Of a stretch of 64,000 bases of DNA, positions 28,406 to 37,624 are shown one piece after another. Location: the NCBI GenBank assembly GCA_963835555.1, contig CAWIGC010000038.1:372001-436000 (forward strand). The letters are read 5' to 3'. A model generated the notes under the pieces. That model worked only from the letters and a program-made list of their open reading frames with translations. It did no database searches and was not told where the DNA came from. Every line of letters begins with the position of its first letter. The stretch's first letter is position 1. Origin of the DNA: Sulfopaludibacter sp963835555 (GTDB lineage Bacteria; Acidobacteriota; Terriglobia; Bryobacterales; Bryobacteraceae). The position numbers and the translations under genes are program-made.

Positions 28406-29088
28406 GTGTCATCTTCCAAAAAAGCAGTTTGTCTGTTGAGCGGAGGCCTGGATTCCTCCACCTGCCTCGCGCTGGCGCGGCGGCTGGGATTCGACTGCTT
28501 CGCGCTCTAGTTTCGATTACGGCCAGCGCCATCACTTCGAACTGGACGCGGCCGCGCGCATTGCCGCCCACTTCGGAGCCGCGCGTCACATGGTGGCGAA
28601 AATCGGGCTGGACGCTTTCGGCGGATCGGCGCTCACGGCCGATATCGCCGTGCCCAAGTCGCGCTCCGCGGCCGATATGGGGCAGGGTATTCCCATCACT
28701 TACGTACCCGCGCGCAATACCATCTTCCTTTCCTTCGCGCTGGCGTGGGCGGAGGTGCTGGAAAGCTCCGACATCTTCATCGGAGTCAACGCGCTGGATT
28801 ACTCGGGCTATCCCGATTGCCGCCCGGAGTACATCGAGGCCTACGAGCGCATGGCCAATCTGGCCACCAGGGCAGGCGTGGAAGGCACGACGCGGCTGAA
28901 GATCCACACACCGCTGCTCGCAGCTCAGCAAGGCCGGCATCGTGAAACTGGCGCGCGAACTGGGGGTGCCCTTCGCGCTCACTCATAGTTGCTACGATCC
29001 CGGCCCGGACGGCGCTCCCTGCGGCGAATGCGACGCCTGCCTGCTGCGCCGCAAGGGATTCGAAGAGGCCGGCATTGAAGATCGCTGA
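28406..29088 (+). CDS. queC: 7-cyano-7-deazaguanine synthase QueC (frameshifted)
   Basis: Converts 7-carboxy-7-deazaguanine to preQ0 with ATP and ammonia (queuosine pathway). KKAVCLLSGGLDSSTCLALA is the PP-loop. An extra T near 28509 creates a TAG; its removal gives FDYGQRHHFELDAA, then VPARNTIFLSFALAWAE and NALDYSGYPDCRPEY. A second extra base near 28921 precedes LSKAGIVKLARELGVPF and the four-cysteine zinc site (SCYDPG, CGECDAC). The start is taken as GTG 28406. It overlaps queE by 14 bases. Confidence 0.9.
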
Positions 29089-29746
29089 GCTGTTTTATTC
29101 CCTTCAGGGCGAAGGCTCGCTGATCGGCGTGCCCTCGGTATTCATCCGCACCAGCGGCTGCAATCTGCGCTGCTCGTGGTGCGATACGCCCTACACGTCC
29201 TGGCAGCCGGAAGGCACGGAGCTTTCGCTGGAACAGATTCTGGACGAAGTGCAGGCACACCCCGCTCGCCACGTGGTGGTCACAGGAGGCGAACCCATGA
29301 TCGCGCCGGAAATTCTGCCGCTCACCGAACGACTGCGCGCGCTGGGCCTGCACATCACCATCGAAACCGCGGGCACGGTGTTCCAGCCGGTGGCCTGCGA
29401 CCTGATGAGCATCAGTCCCAAGCTGGCCAATTCCACGCCCGAAGGCCGCTGGGCGGCACAGCACGACCGCCTGCGCATCCAGCCCCCGGTGTTGGGCGAA
29501 CTGATGCACCGCTACGAACATCAATTGAAATTCGTGATCGCGCGGGCGGAAGATGTGCAGGAGGCGCGGGCGCTTGTAGAGACACTCGGCGCCGCGCGCG
29601 AGCGCGTGATCCTGATGCCCGAGGGCACGGACCCGGAACGCCTGCGCGAGCGCGGCGTCTGGCTGGCCGAAATCTGCAAGGAAGAAGGCTTCCGCTTCAG
29701 CCCGCGGCTGCACGTGGACCTGTGGGGCAACCGGCGAGGCGTTTGA
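29075..29746 (+). CDS. queE: 7-carboxy-7-deazaguanine synthase QueE
   Basis: 223-aa radical SAM enzyme rearranging 6-carboxytetrahydropterin to 7-carboxy-7-deazaguanine. The cluster motif is RTSGCNLRCSWCDTPYT (C-x3-C-x2-C); FYSLQGEGSLIGVPS and VVVTGGEPMIAPEI are also typical. The start appears to be TTG at 29075 inside queC, with GAAGAGG upstream. queD and queF are not in the window. The frame is intact. Confidence 0.93.
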   Translation: MKIAELFYSLQGEGSLIGVPSVFIRTSGCNLRCSWCDTPYTSWQPEGTELSLEQILDEVQAHPARHVVVTGGEPMIAPEILPLTERLRALGLHITIETAGTVFQPVACDLMSISPKLANSTPEGRWAAQHDRLRIQPPVLGELMHRYEHQLKFVIARAEDVQEARALVETLGAARERVILMPEGTDPERLRERGVWLAEICKEEGFRFSPRLHVDLWGNRRGV

Positions 29747-29796
29747 ACCTCGTCGCGCTGTGACTGCACGTTTTGAACGTGCTATTTTGTTTCCCA

Positions 29797-30774
29797 ATGG
29801 AACCCGCTACCGCCCTGCTCGCCGACCCCGTCTACCGGAAACACCTGGAAGGCCGCGCCCATCCCGAAAAGCCGGAGCGCTTCGACGCCGTGATGGAGGG
29901 GCTGCAGTCCGCCGGCCTGCTGGAGCGGCTGGCTCGCATACCGGCGCGTCCGGCCACCGACGACGAATTGCTGCTCTGCCATACCCCGCAGTATCTGGAG
30001 ATGGTGCGCGAAGATTTCGCCGCCGGCGCACCGTATCTCAGTACGGGCGATACCGACATCACGCCGGATTCCCTGATGACCGCCTCGCACGCGGTGGGCG
30101 GCGTGCTGAATGCCGTGGATGCGGTGCTGACGGGCGCGGCGCGAAACGCATTCTGCGCCGTGCGTCCGCCGGGCCATCACGCCAATGCGCGCCGCGGCAT
30201 GGGATTCTGCCTGTTCAACAATATCGCCATCGCCGCCCGCCATGCCCAGCGGAAGCATGGCGTGCAGCGGGTCCTGATTGTCGATTGGGATGTCCACCAC
30301 GGCAACGGCACCCAGGACATCTTCTATGACGACTCCAGCGTGTTCTTCTTCAGCACCCACCAGTGGCCGCTGTATCCCGGAACGGGGCGCGCCGATGAAA
30401 CCGGCGCAGGCAAGACCACGATGAACTTTCCGTTCCCCGCCGGATCCGGGCGCAATGAGATTCTGGGCGCCGTACGCAATTCGCTGATCCCCGCGATGGA
30501 GCAGTTCCGGCCCGATCTGGTGCTCGTTTCCGCCGGTTTCGATTCCCGCACCGGCGACCTGCTGGGCCGCTTCACCCTGACCGATCGGGATTTCACGGAC
30601 CTGACTCACGCCGTGATGGAGATCGCCGAACGCCACGCCGGCGGCCGTGTGGTGTCGCTTCTCGAAGGCGGCTATACGCTCGCGGGGCTGGCGTCCGCAG
30701 CCGCCGCGCACGTCGCCGCGCTGGCAGGCTACTCCACCGTCGCGTCCAATTCGCCCTTCGCCAGCCGCACGTGA
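29797..30774 (+). CDS. Histone-deacetylase family amidohydrolase (AcuC/HDAC-like)
   Basis: 325-aa zinc-dependent deacetylase of the arginase/HDAC fold. Motifs: HPEKPERFDAV, AVRPPGHHANARRGMGFC (paired active-site His), VLIVDWDVHHGNGTQDIFY (zinc Asp/His), LVLVSAGFDSRTGDLLG (second zinc Asp) and LLEGGYTLAGLA. Bacterial members deacetylate polyamines or acetyl-lysine; the substrate here is unknown. I use ATG 29797; a TTG at 29773 would add eight residues. Its 3' end overlaps the convergent xseA end by 46 bases. Confidence 0.88.
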   Translation: MEPATALLADPVYRKHLEGRAHPEKPERFDAVMEGLQSAGLLERLARIPARPATDDELLLCHTPQYLEMVREDFAAGAPYLSTGDTDITPDSLMTASHAVGGVLNAVDAVLTGAARNAFCAVRPPGHHANARRGMGFCLFNNIAIAARHAQRKHGVQRVLIVDWDVHHGNGTQDIFYDDSSVFFFSTHQWPLYPGTGRADETGAGKTTMNFPFPAGSGRNEILGAVRNSLIPAMEQFRPDLVLVSAGFDSRTGDLLGRFTLTDRDFTDLTHAVMEIAERHAGGRVVSLLEGGYTLAGLASAAAAHVAALAGYSTVASNSPFASRT

Positions 30775-32081
30775 ATCCGGCTCGCGGCGGGCGCTTCCGC
30801 GCGGTCTTTCACCACTCCGCCCTGGTTCGACACGATGGCGTAGCCGCGCTCCAGAATGCGCAGAGGGCTGAGCTGCGAAAGATGCGCCGCCAGTTCATTC
30901 AGCCGGGCGCGCCGGCGAGCCAGCCGCATCCGCATGGCCTGCAGGGCGGCGGTGTGCGCCGCTTCCATCCGGCGGCGGTCCACCGCCAGCCGGGGACGCA
31001 CATCGAACCGGCCGCAGCCGCTGCTCCAGCGCGCGGCGCGCGCGTTCGCGCCCCTCCAGAGCCGCGCGGATCCGTTCGCGCAAGGCGTATTCCTGCTCAT
31101 CGACGCGCTGCAGCCCGCGCCCCACGCGCCGGTGCAGCACGCTGGAGGCCCGCTCGATTCCCTGCTGGCGCAAGCGCCGCTCCAGCATGGCGAAGCCGGT
31201 AGCGCATGGCCTGCGCGCTCTTGGTGCGAGCGGCGGCGATGCGCTCCAGCAGTTCCTCACAGGTGCAGACCACCATCTCCGCGGCGGCCGAAGGCGTGGG
31301 CGCGCGCAGGTCGGCCACGAAATCGGCAATGGTGACGTCGGTCTCGTGTCCCACCGCGGAAACCACCGGAACGGCGCAGGCTGCGATGGCGCGCGCCACG
31401 GCCTCCTTATTGAACGTCCACAGATCTTCCAGCGACCCGCCGCCGCGGCCCACAATCACCACGTCCGGCCACTTCGAGCGGCTGAACCATTCGATACCGC
31501 GGCACACTTCCTCCACCGAGCCTTCGCCCTGCACCCGCGCCGGAAACAGGCGGATGTGCAATCCCGGAAAGCGGCGCGAAAGGATCTGGATCATGTCGGC
31601 AATGGCCGCGCCCTGCGGCGAGGTGACGATGCCGATGCGGCGCGGAAAACGCGGCAGGGCCCGCTTGCGTTCCGGCGCGAACAGCCCCTCGGCGGCCAGC
31701 TTTTTCTTGAGCTGCTCGAATGCCAGTTGCAGCGCGCCCAAACCCTGGGGCTCCAGCATCTCCACCAGCAACTGGTATTCGCCGCGGGCTTCATACACGT
31801 CCAGGCGGCCGCGCGCCAGCACCGCCAGGCCGTCCTGCGGCTTGAATTTCCAATAGCGGTGCGCCGAGCGGAACGCCACGCAGCGCACCTGGAGGCGCGA
31901 TCCTTGAGGGTGAAATAGTAATGCCCGCTGGCGGCCAGCTTGAGGCCGCAGATTTCGCCGGTCACCCACACGTCGCGGAATTCGCCGTCGAGCACCGCCT
32001 TGATGGCGGCAGTTCAGCTCGCTGACGGAGAAGATGCGCCGCTGCGGGCGTGAGGTCGAATTCCAGCGCGAATTGATCCAA
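30729..32081 (-). CDS. xseA: Exodeoxyribonuclease VII large subunit (frameshifted)
   Basis: Five frame changes (near 32035, 32010, 31895, 31195 and 31020; four insertions, one deletion) split a normal XseA. In order: DQFALEFDLTP, QRRIFSVSELN (OB-fold start), LDGEFRDVWVTGEICGLKLA, HYYFTLKD, VRCVAFRSAHRYWKFKPQDG, RIGIVTSPQGAAIADMIQIL, VVIVGRGGGSLEDLWTFNKE, AVGHETDVTIADFVADLRAPTP, then the coiled-coil C-terminus and LSPLRILERGYAIV. The start seems to be TTG at 32081. No xseB is seen next to it. Confidence 0.88.
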
Positions 32082-32131
32082 ACGCTATGGTAGCGCGGCG
32101 GGCTAATTGTGCAGCACAGTCAGGAATCACG

Positions 32132-33536
32132 TTAGGGGCGAAGGCGAACTCCATCGATTGTGGCGATGAGCGGTAATCGCCGTGGTGCGCCAGGGTGGCG
32201 GGAACTGTCACCACCACTTGGTAGAGGCCGGCGAATACGGGCTCAGAGGCGTGGATAGACCGGGCCGGAGCGCCGTCTAACCGTGACCGTCACTGGAGTG
32301 GTGGCCGTGGTAGCACGGTGCCGTTGGGAACGACACCGGTCGGCACGGCTGGGTTGGCTGGACCCGAACCCGGTGCACCATAAGATCAGGACGTCTCCGG
32401 GCTTGGCCGGATGTATCCGTTAATGCCGGCGAAGGTTGCCGTTGTTCCGCCAGGCGTTGTCAGGATAGCGGATCGCAATCGCGTATTCCGTTGGGGAGTA
32501 CAGGTAGAGCGCAGGCTGAACATGGTAGAGGTCGCGGTGACGGCGGAGCTGGTGCCAGTCGCCGTTGCTCACGGTGACGGAAACGGGCCGGCCCCTCCGT
32601 CCGGCGCCTGCACATTAATCTGTGTAGGGCTGATGTAATAGATGTATGCCGGTTTTCCGCCCATGCTCACGCTAACGCCGTCCAGTGATGCAGGCAGCCT
32701 GCCGTTGACAATCGCATTGCTCCAGTTGTCCGTGAACCCGGGAGATGTAAAATCGGAGCCGTAGATACTGACCCAGCCCTCCGGGACGACTTCCGGCCTG
32801 CCCACTCGCGTTGTTGGAAACGCCGCGTAATCGATGCCAATCGTCGTTCCTGTGGCTGGCGTGAGCGTGTACTTATTCGTGTAGATGTGATCGCCCATCA
32901 CATTCGGCGCACCACCCACTCCGGCGTTGCCGGCCACGTAGATAGTGACGTTCCCGACGTCCGTCGCGGGCGGCGTCCAGTTGAAGTTGTAAGTGTAGGA
33001 CCCGTTGTGCGGCGGCTGCAGCGAATTCAGATAGCCGGTGTAACTATGCTCGATATACTGTAGCGTCATGGTGGACGGGCAGGTAGTCCCGCTCAGACTG
33101 CAACCCTGTATCCCAGGTGTGTTGCACAGCCCTCTGAAATTCTGGAGGTTGGGCTGCGAGCACATCAACAGCGTGTAGTTGTCCAGGTAGGCGAAGCTGC
33201 CCGCCATGGTGGAAGCGTCGCTTGCCAGCCGTGCCGTCAGTTGAAAGCCATAAGCCTGCTGGCTGGTCGCTGGATCCTGAATGGTCACGCTCAACTGCTG
33301 GGTCACTCCCGGCGTGTAAGTCATGCCGTTGGGAAAGGTGACATTGACACTTCCTTTTCGAATGTATTCGCCGTCCCGGTATGACACCCGGAGGTGGCGC
33401 AGTTGGCGCCGCCGTTCTCACCTGGGACGCCCACATACCCTGGGTTCGGTCCAAACTCGTACGCCCACAGCAGAATCGGGATGGCCCCCAGAACCACCGC
33501 CGCTTTGGCGATCGACAGCTTCCGCGTCCTCTCCAT
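32132..33536 (-). CDS. Exported protein with Solibacter-type C-terminal domain (frameshifted)
   Basis: Begins MERTRKLSIAKAAVVLGAIP (signal/anchor), then GGANCATSGCHTGTAN, a C-x4-C-H motif like a heme or anchor-V site. After a frame change near 33352 there is a ~170-aa Reeler-like beta domain (VTFPNGMTYTPGVTQQL, SYTYNFNWTPPATD). Then comes the TIGR03437-type C-terminal domain: GWVSIYGSDF, LPASLDGVSVSMGGKPAY, ISPTQINVQAPDG. The last ~450 bp (32132-32580) still encode its remainder (SVTVSNGD, YLYSPTEYAIAI, LILWCTGFG, LYQVVVTVPATLAHHGDY, IATIDGV) but with at least six frame changes. Confidence 0.75.
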
Positions 33537-33564
33537 AGTCTCCTTAACCCGATTGGCGGTTCTG

Positions 33565-34551
33565 TTACTCGGTCAGCTTGAGAGCTTTGCGCGCCGTCGT
33601 ACTGAGCGGAATCTCCCCAAACTGTGCGGCGTCGAACCAGCCATATCCTGTACCTACGCGGCGGACCGTGGCGGCGTGTACAGCAATCGTGTAGCGGTGA
33701 TGCGTGATGGTGTGCAGGAATTCGCCAAGCCGCTCTCCCACGCGCGCCGCGGGCAACTCCTGCGGTGTGGGCAGGTCCCAGAAGCCGGCCATGTGGCGGG
33801 CATCCGGAGCGTTCTGGCGCAGCAGGAGTTTGCCGCGCCGGCGGATCAGCAGCAGAGTCCGCTCCAGTTCCACCGTCACGGTGCGGCGCAGTTTCACCGG
33901 TAGTTGCGCCACAGTGCCTTCCTGGCGGGCCCGGCAGCAGTCCGCCAGAGGGCAGACCAGGCACAGAGGATTGCGCGGCAGGCAGACCGTGGCGCCCAGT
34001 TCCATCAGCGCCTGATTGAAATGGCCCGCCTTTTGGGAATCCAGCCAGCCCTGCGCCACGGCGCGGAAGCGCTCGCGCGTGCGTGCCGAAGCGATGTCCG
34101 CGGCATCGTTCTCCACCCTGGCCACAACACGCAGCACGTTACCGTCGAGCACGGCATGAGGCAGTCCGAAGGCAATGCTGGCGATGGCGGCGGCGGTGTA
34201 ATCGCCGATGCCCGGCAGCGCCCGGATGGCATCGTAGTGCGGCGGAAACGCTCCCGCGCCGGCTACCTGCCGCGCCGCCCGCCACAGATTGCGAGCGCGC
34301 GAATAGTAGCCCAGGCCGGCCCACAGCGCCAGCACGTCGTTCTCCCGCGCGGCGGCCAGCGCTTCCACGGTAGGGAAGCGAAGCAGAAAGCGCTCGTAGT
34401 ACGGGATCACGGCCTGCGCCCGGGTTTGCTGCAGCATGATCTCGGAAACCCAGATGCGGTAGGGGTCCGGGGTGCCGCGCCACGGCAGATCGCGATGGCC
34501 GCGCGCGTACCATTCCAGCAGAAGCCGGGCTACTCGATGACCCGCAGCCAT
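33565..34551 (-). CDS. mutY: A/G-specific adenine glycosylase MutY
   Basis: 328 aa; removes adenine mispaired with 8-oxoguanine. WVSEIMLQQTRAQAVIPYY (catalytic Glu), LPGIGDYTAAAIASIAFG (helix-hairpin-helix), AVLDGNVLRVVAR (catalytic Asp) and an iron-sulfur loop CLPRNPLCLVCPLADCC (C-x6-C-x2-C-x5-C), then a Nudix-like 8-oxoG recognition domain (LLLRQNAPDARHMAGFWDLP). Start at ATG 34551, overlapping the upstream S24 gene by 22 bases, so probably cotranscribed. Confidence 0.95.
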   Translation of the reverse strand: MAAGHRVARLLLEWYARGHRDLPWRGTPDPYRIWVSEIMLQQTRAQAVIPYYERFLLRFPTVEALAAARENDVLALWAGLGYYSRARNLWRAARQVAGAGAFPPHYDAIRALPGIGDYTAAAIASIAFGLPHAVLDGNVLRVVARVENDAADIASARTRERFRAVAQGWLDSQKAGHFNQALMELGATVCLPRNPLCLVCPLADCCRARQEGTVAQLPVKLRRTVTVELERTLLLIRRRGKLLLRQNAPDARHMAGFWDLPTPQELPAARVGERLGEFLHTITHHRYTIAVHAATVRRVGTGYGWFDAAQFGEIPLSTTARKALKLTE

Positions 34552-35333
34552 TCGGCAACGACCGCGAAATCCTCCGGCCCTACTTCCCACGGCGAGAATT
34601 CCGGATTGAGCGGCTCCAGGCGGATCTGTTCGTGCTGCCACTGGTCTTCGCCGCTATAGGTCTTGCGGCTGGTATAGCGCTTCACGGTGTAGCGCGCCGT
34701 CTCGTCCACCGATCCGAACCGCTGGATCAGCAGGATTTTGCCCTGCCGCGACCCTACGGGGTGCAGCCGGAACAGGTTCAGGCTGCCATCGGGGATGCGC
34801 GGCTCCATGGAGCGCCCTACCACGTGCGCCACGAAAAGATCGGGGGACAGACGCATGCCCTCCGGCGCAGGCACCCAGTCTTCCGCCTGCGATTCCATTT
34901 CTTCCCCCAGGCCGCCGGCCGCCGCCCGCAGGCTGAATAATGGCAGGTGCGTCTGAAAAGGCCGGACCGCCACAGGCTCCACATGCTCGCCGAAGAGCCG
35001 GTCCAGCACGCGCGAATAGGCGTCCACCGCCACCCTCTGCCGCTCGCTGACGCGCAGGGAATTGGAAAGCGAATCTTCCAGGGAACGCAAATACTCTTCC
35101 GCGCCGGATTCCGCTATCTTCTGCCGGGCGTCCTCCGCCAACAGCTCCAGCACTTCGACGTCGTCCGCATCGGCCAGCCCGCCAAACTCCTGGCGGAACC
35201 GGACCCACCCGCGATTCTGTTCCGGATCGACCAGAATCACGCCTACAGGCACGCCGGGCCGTTGCGGCAAAGCCGCCTCCAGCACCACGTAAATGCCCTG
35301 TCGCGAGGCAATCGGAACTATGCTGGCCGGCAT
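34530..35333 (-). CDS. S24 (LexA/CI-like) peptidase-domain protein
   Basis: 267 aa. The C-terminal half has the self-cleaving LexA/UmuD fold: DLFVAHVVGRSMEPRIPDGS (nucleophile Ser in GRSMEP) and, about 35 residues on, ETARYTVKRYTS (general-base Lys). The N-terminal ~130 residues (IYVVLEAALPQRPGVPVGVI, VDPEQNRGWVRFR) are not a helix-turn-helix, so a DNA-binding repressor role is not evident. It sits directly upstream of mutY with a 22-base overlap, suggesting a link to DNA damage (inference). Confidence 0.75.
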   Translation of the reverse strand: MPASIVPIASRQGIYVVLEAALPQRPGVPVGVILVDPEQNRGWVRFRQEFGGLADADDVEVLELLAEDARQKIAESGAEEYLRSLEDSLSNSLRVSERQRVAVDAYSRVLDRLFGEHVEPVAVRPFQTHLPLFSLRAAAGGLGEEMESQAEDWVPAPEGMRLSPDLFVAHVVGRSMEPRIPDGSLNLFRLHPVGSRQGKILLIQRFGSVDETARYTVKRYTSRKTYSGEDQWQHEQIRLEPLNPEFSPWEVGPEDFAVVAEWLRVIE

Positions 35334-35386
35334 GGAAAGCTCGTACCTATCCTAACCTGCTTATCGGAAGAAACGGCAAAAACTTC

Positions 35387-35456
35387 GGGGGTGGGGATAG
35401 GGTTTGGGGGTGGGGGATAAGTCCAGCCCCCCATCCCCAACCCCCATCCCTAATCC
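35387..35456. repeat. G-tract / C-tract intergenic element
   Basis: 35387-35416 has five G-runs (G5-T-G4-ATA-G3-TTT-G5-T-G5). After an 8-base spacer, 35425-35455 has matching C-runs, so each strand can form a G-quadruplex or the two arms can pair imperfectly. It lies just downstream of the VWA gene's stop (35457) and upstream of the S24 gene; a terminator or regulatory role is possible. Confidence 0.55.
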
Positions 35457-36560
35457 CTACTTGCTCCCGGCCCCGGTTTTCTGTTGCTGCACGGCAAACG
35501 GGAAATATCCGTTCTTGAAACTCAGCTTGGCATTCGGCAGCATCGGGATTTCTACCTTGATGCGCCGGAATTGCCTGGGAACCACTTCCGCGTCGATGTC
35601 CGGCCGGTAGCGGAGCACGTACTGCGTGGAGATTTCTCCGGCGATGCCGGTCACTGCCCTGATGATGCCCGCCGAAATCTCCCCGGCATAGCCGCCTACA
35701 CCCACCGTAAGGGCGTAATTGCCGTCATCGGAGGGATGCGAGAGATAGCCGGATACATCCTTATACAGATTGTTGAGCGGGTATTCCACGTGACCGCCGG
35801 TTTCGATGGCCAGTCTCTCCAGCGTATCCCGGGAAGGATTATCGAAACCGAAAGCCGCGGTACTAATGGCGTAAATGGTCACCTGGTTGCGCTTGGCCAG
35901 TTCCAGAACCTCGTCGGTGCTGTGCTTGCTGGCGTTATCGTGCCCGTCGCCCACAATGATAATAATGCGCCGCGGCTCGTATGGCTCGCCCTTTACCAGC
36001 TTGCGGTCGATGCACGCGCGATAGATGGCGTCGTTGAGCGTCGAACCGCCGCTCGGCTTCATTTTGCGGACGGCCGCCGCCAGCTTGTCCGAATCCTCCG
36101 TGGTGTTGACCGCCAGTTCCGCGTCATTGGCATAGCTGATCAGGTAGCCGGTGTGCAGGGCATCGCCCGGCAGCAGCGCCCAAATCAATTCCAGGATGGC
36201 TTCCTGGTACTTATCCCAGTGGATCCGCATGGTGCTGCTCTGGTCGATCAGGAAACCCACCACGATGGGCTGCTTATCGGTGTGGCTGAAGAAGCTGATC
36301 CGCTGCGGACGCCCCTCGTCGGTCACCCGGAAATCATTGGCCGTGAGGTTGGAAATGAACTTACCCTTTTCATCGGTCGCGGTTACCGGAACGATGACTT
36401 CGGTTACGCCGCCGGTGAACGTCAGCGGCGGCTCCTGCTTTTCCTGTTCGGGTTTGGCCGGTTCCACTTGCTGTTTGGCCGGAGGAGCCACCTGTTGGGG
36501 CAGCGCTGCCAGGGCCAGCACTACACCGCAAACCGAAACGGCAAAAAGGGAACGAAGCAT
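35457..36560 (-). CDS. VWFA-related exported protein
   Basis: 367 aa. Signal peptide (LFAVSVCGVVLALAALPQQ), a Pro/Glu/Gln linker, then a beta module VIVPVTATDEKGKFISNLTA-NDFRV typical of acidobacterial VWFA-related proteins, then the VWA fold: VVGFLIDQSSTMRIHW (MIDAS variant D-x-S-S-T), PSGGSTLNDAIYRAC and IIIVGDGHDNAS. The C-terminal tail is ISTQYVLRYRPD. Intact. The function is unknown; extracytoplasmic protein interaction is inferred. Confidence 0.88.
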   Translation of the reverse strand: MLRSLFAVSVCGVVLALAALPQQVAPPAKQQVEPAKPEQEKQEPPLTFTGGVTEVIVPVTATDEKGKFISNLTANDFRVTDEGRPQRISFFSHTDKQPIVVGFLIDQSSTMRIHWDKYQEAILELIWALLPGDALHTGYLISYANDAELAVNTTEDSDKLAAAVRKMKPSGGSTLNDAIYRACIDRKLVKGEPYEPRRIIIIVGDGHDNASKHSTDEVLELAKRNQVTIYAISTAAFGFDNPSRDTLERLAIETGGHVEYPLNNLYKDVSGYLSHPSDDGNYALTVGVGGYAGEISAGIIRAVTGIAGEISTQYVLRYRPDIDAEVVPRQFRRIKVEIPMLPNAKLSFKNGYFPFAVQQQKTGAGSK

Positions 36561-36588
36561 GGGTCACCAACTGTCGTCTTATTTTAGC

Positions 36589-37597
36589 TCACCGGAGCTG
36601 GCGGATGATGGCGTCGGTGAATTCGCTCGTGGAAGCCTTCCCTCCCACATCGCCGGTCAGGTGCTCCTGGGCTGCGTACACCTGGTAAATGGCGCGGTGC
36701 AGCCTCGCCGACGCCTCCCGCTCTCCCAGGTGCGCCAGCATCAGCACCGCCGACTGCATCAGCGCGGTGGGGTTGGCCAAGCCTTTTCCGGCGATATCGG
36801 GCGCGGTGCCGTGCACCGCCTCGAAAATGGCGTGATGGTCGCCGATGTTGGCGCCCGGGCACAATGCCCAGACCGCCCACCAGCCCCGCCGTCAGGTCCG
36901 AAATGATATCGCCGTACAGGTTCGGCAGCACCAGCATATCGAACGTCTCCGGCCGCATCACCAACTGCATGCAGGCGTTGTCCACGATCAGCTCGTTGTA
37001 CTGCACTTCGGGGTAGCCGGCGGCCACTTCGCGGCAGCACTTCAGAAACAGGCCGTCGCTCAGCTTCATGATGTTGGCCTTGTGGATGGCGGAGACCTTT
37101 TTGCGTCCTTCCCGGCGCGCATACTCGAAGGCCGCCCGCGCGATCCGCATGGAAGCATTCTTGGTGATGATCTTGAGGCTCTCCACCACGCCCGGCACCA
37201 CCTCGTGCTCCAGCCCGGAATACAGGTCCTCGGTATTCTCGCGGAAGATCGCCAGGTCGATGTCCAGATCGTGAAAGCGGGTCTTTAACCCGGGCAGCAT
37301 GCGCACGGGGCGGAAGTTGGTGTACAGGCCCAGTTTCTTGCGCAACGCCACGTTGATGCTCTGATGACCGCCGCCGATGGGCGTCGCGGTGGGCCCCTTG
37401 AGTCCCACGCGAGTCACTTCCAGGGAGGCGAACACCTCGTCGGGAATCAACTGGCCGTATTCGGCCAGGGCGCGCGCTCCCGCATCCACGCGCTCCCACT
37501 CGATCTTTACTCCGGTGGCGTCTACGGCGCGAACGGTCGCTTCGGCGACTTCGGGTCCAATTCCATCTCCGGGGATCAGCGTTATCTGATGGGCCAT
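36589..37597 (-). CDS. NAD-type isocitrate dehydrogenase family enzyme (frameshifted)
   Basis: Isocitrate/isopropylmalate dehydrogenase family. LIPGDGIGPEV, GPTATPIGGGHQSINVALRK, LYTNFRPVRMLPGL, FRENTEDLYSGLEHEV, VSAIHKANIMKLSDGLFL, LVLPNLYGDIISDLTAGLVG. One extra base near 36860 breaks it; removal gives PGANIGDHHAIFEAVHGTAP and IAGKGLANPTALM. The IDH reading (ENTEDLYSG, SINVALRK) is preferred over LeuB, and no leu genes are adjacent. Start ATG at 37597. It is divergent from pcm. Confidence 0.87.
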
Positions 37598-37624
37598 CAC
37601 AGCTATTATAAAGTTGGGGCGAGA

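Noticed and set aside
28406..28511. In-frame TAG in queC as stop-codon recoding
   Set aside because: The downstream conserved frame is shifted by one base, so a single extra T explains both the stop and the shift.
30729..32081. xseA as a pseudogene or programmed-frameshift gene
   Set aside because: All motifs are conserved between breaks, no slippery heptamer was seen, and the breaks match the window-wide insertion pattern.
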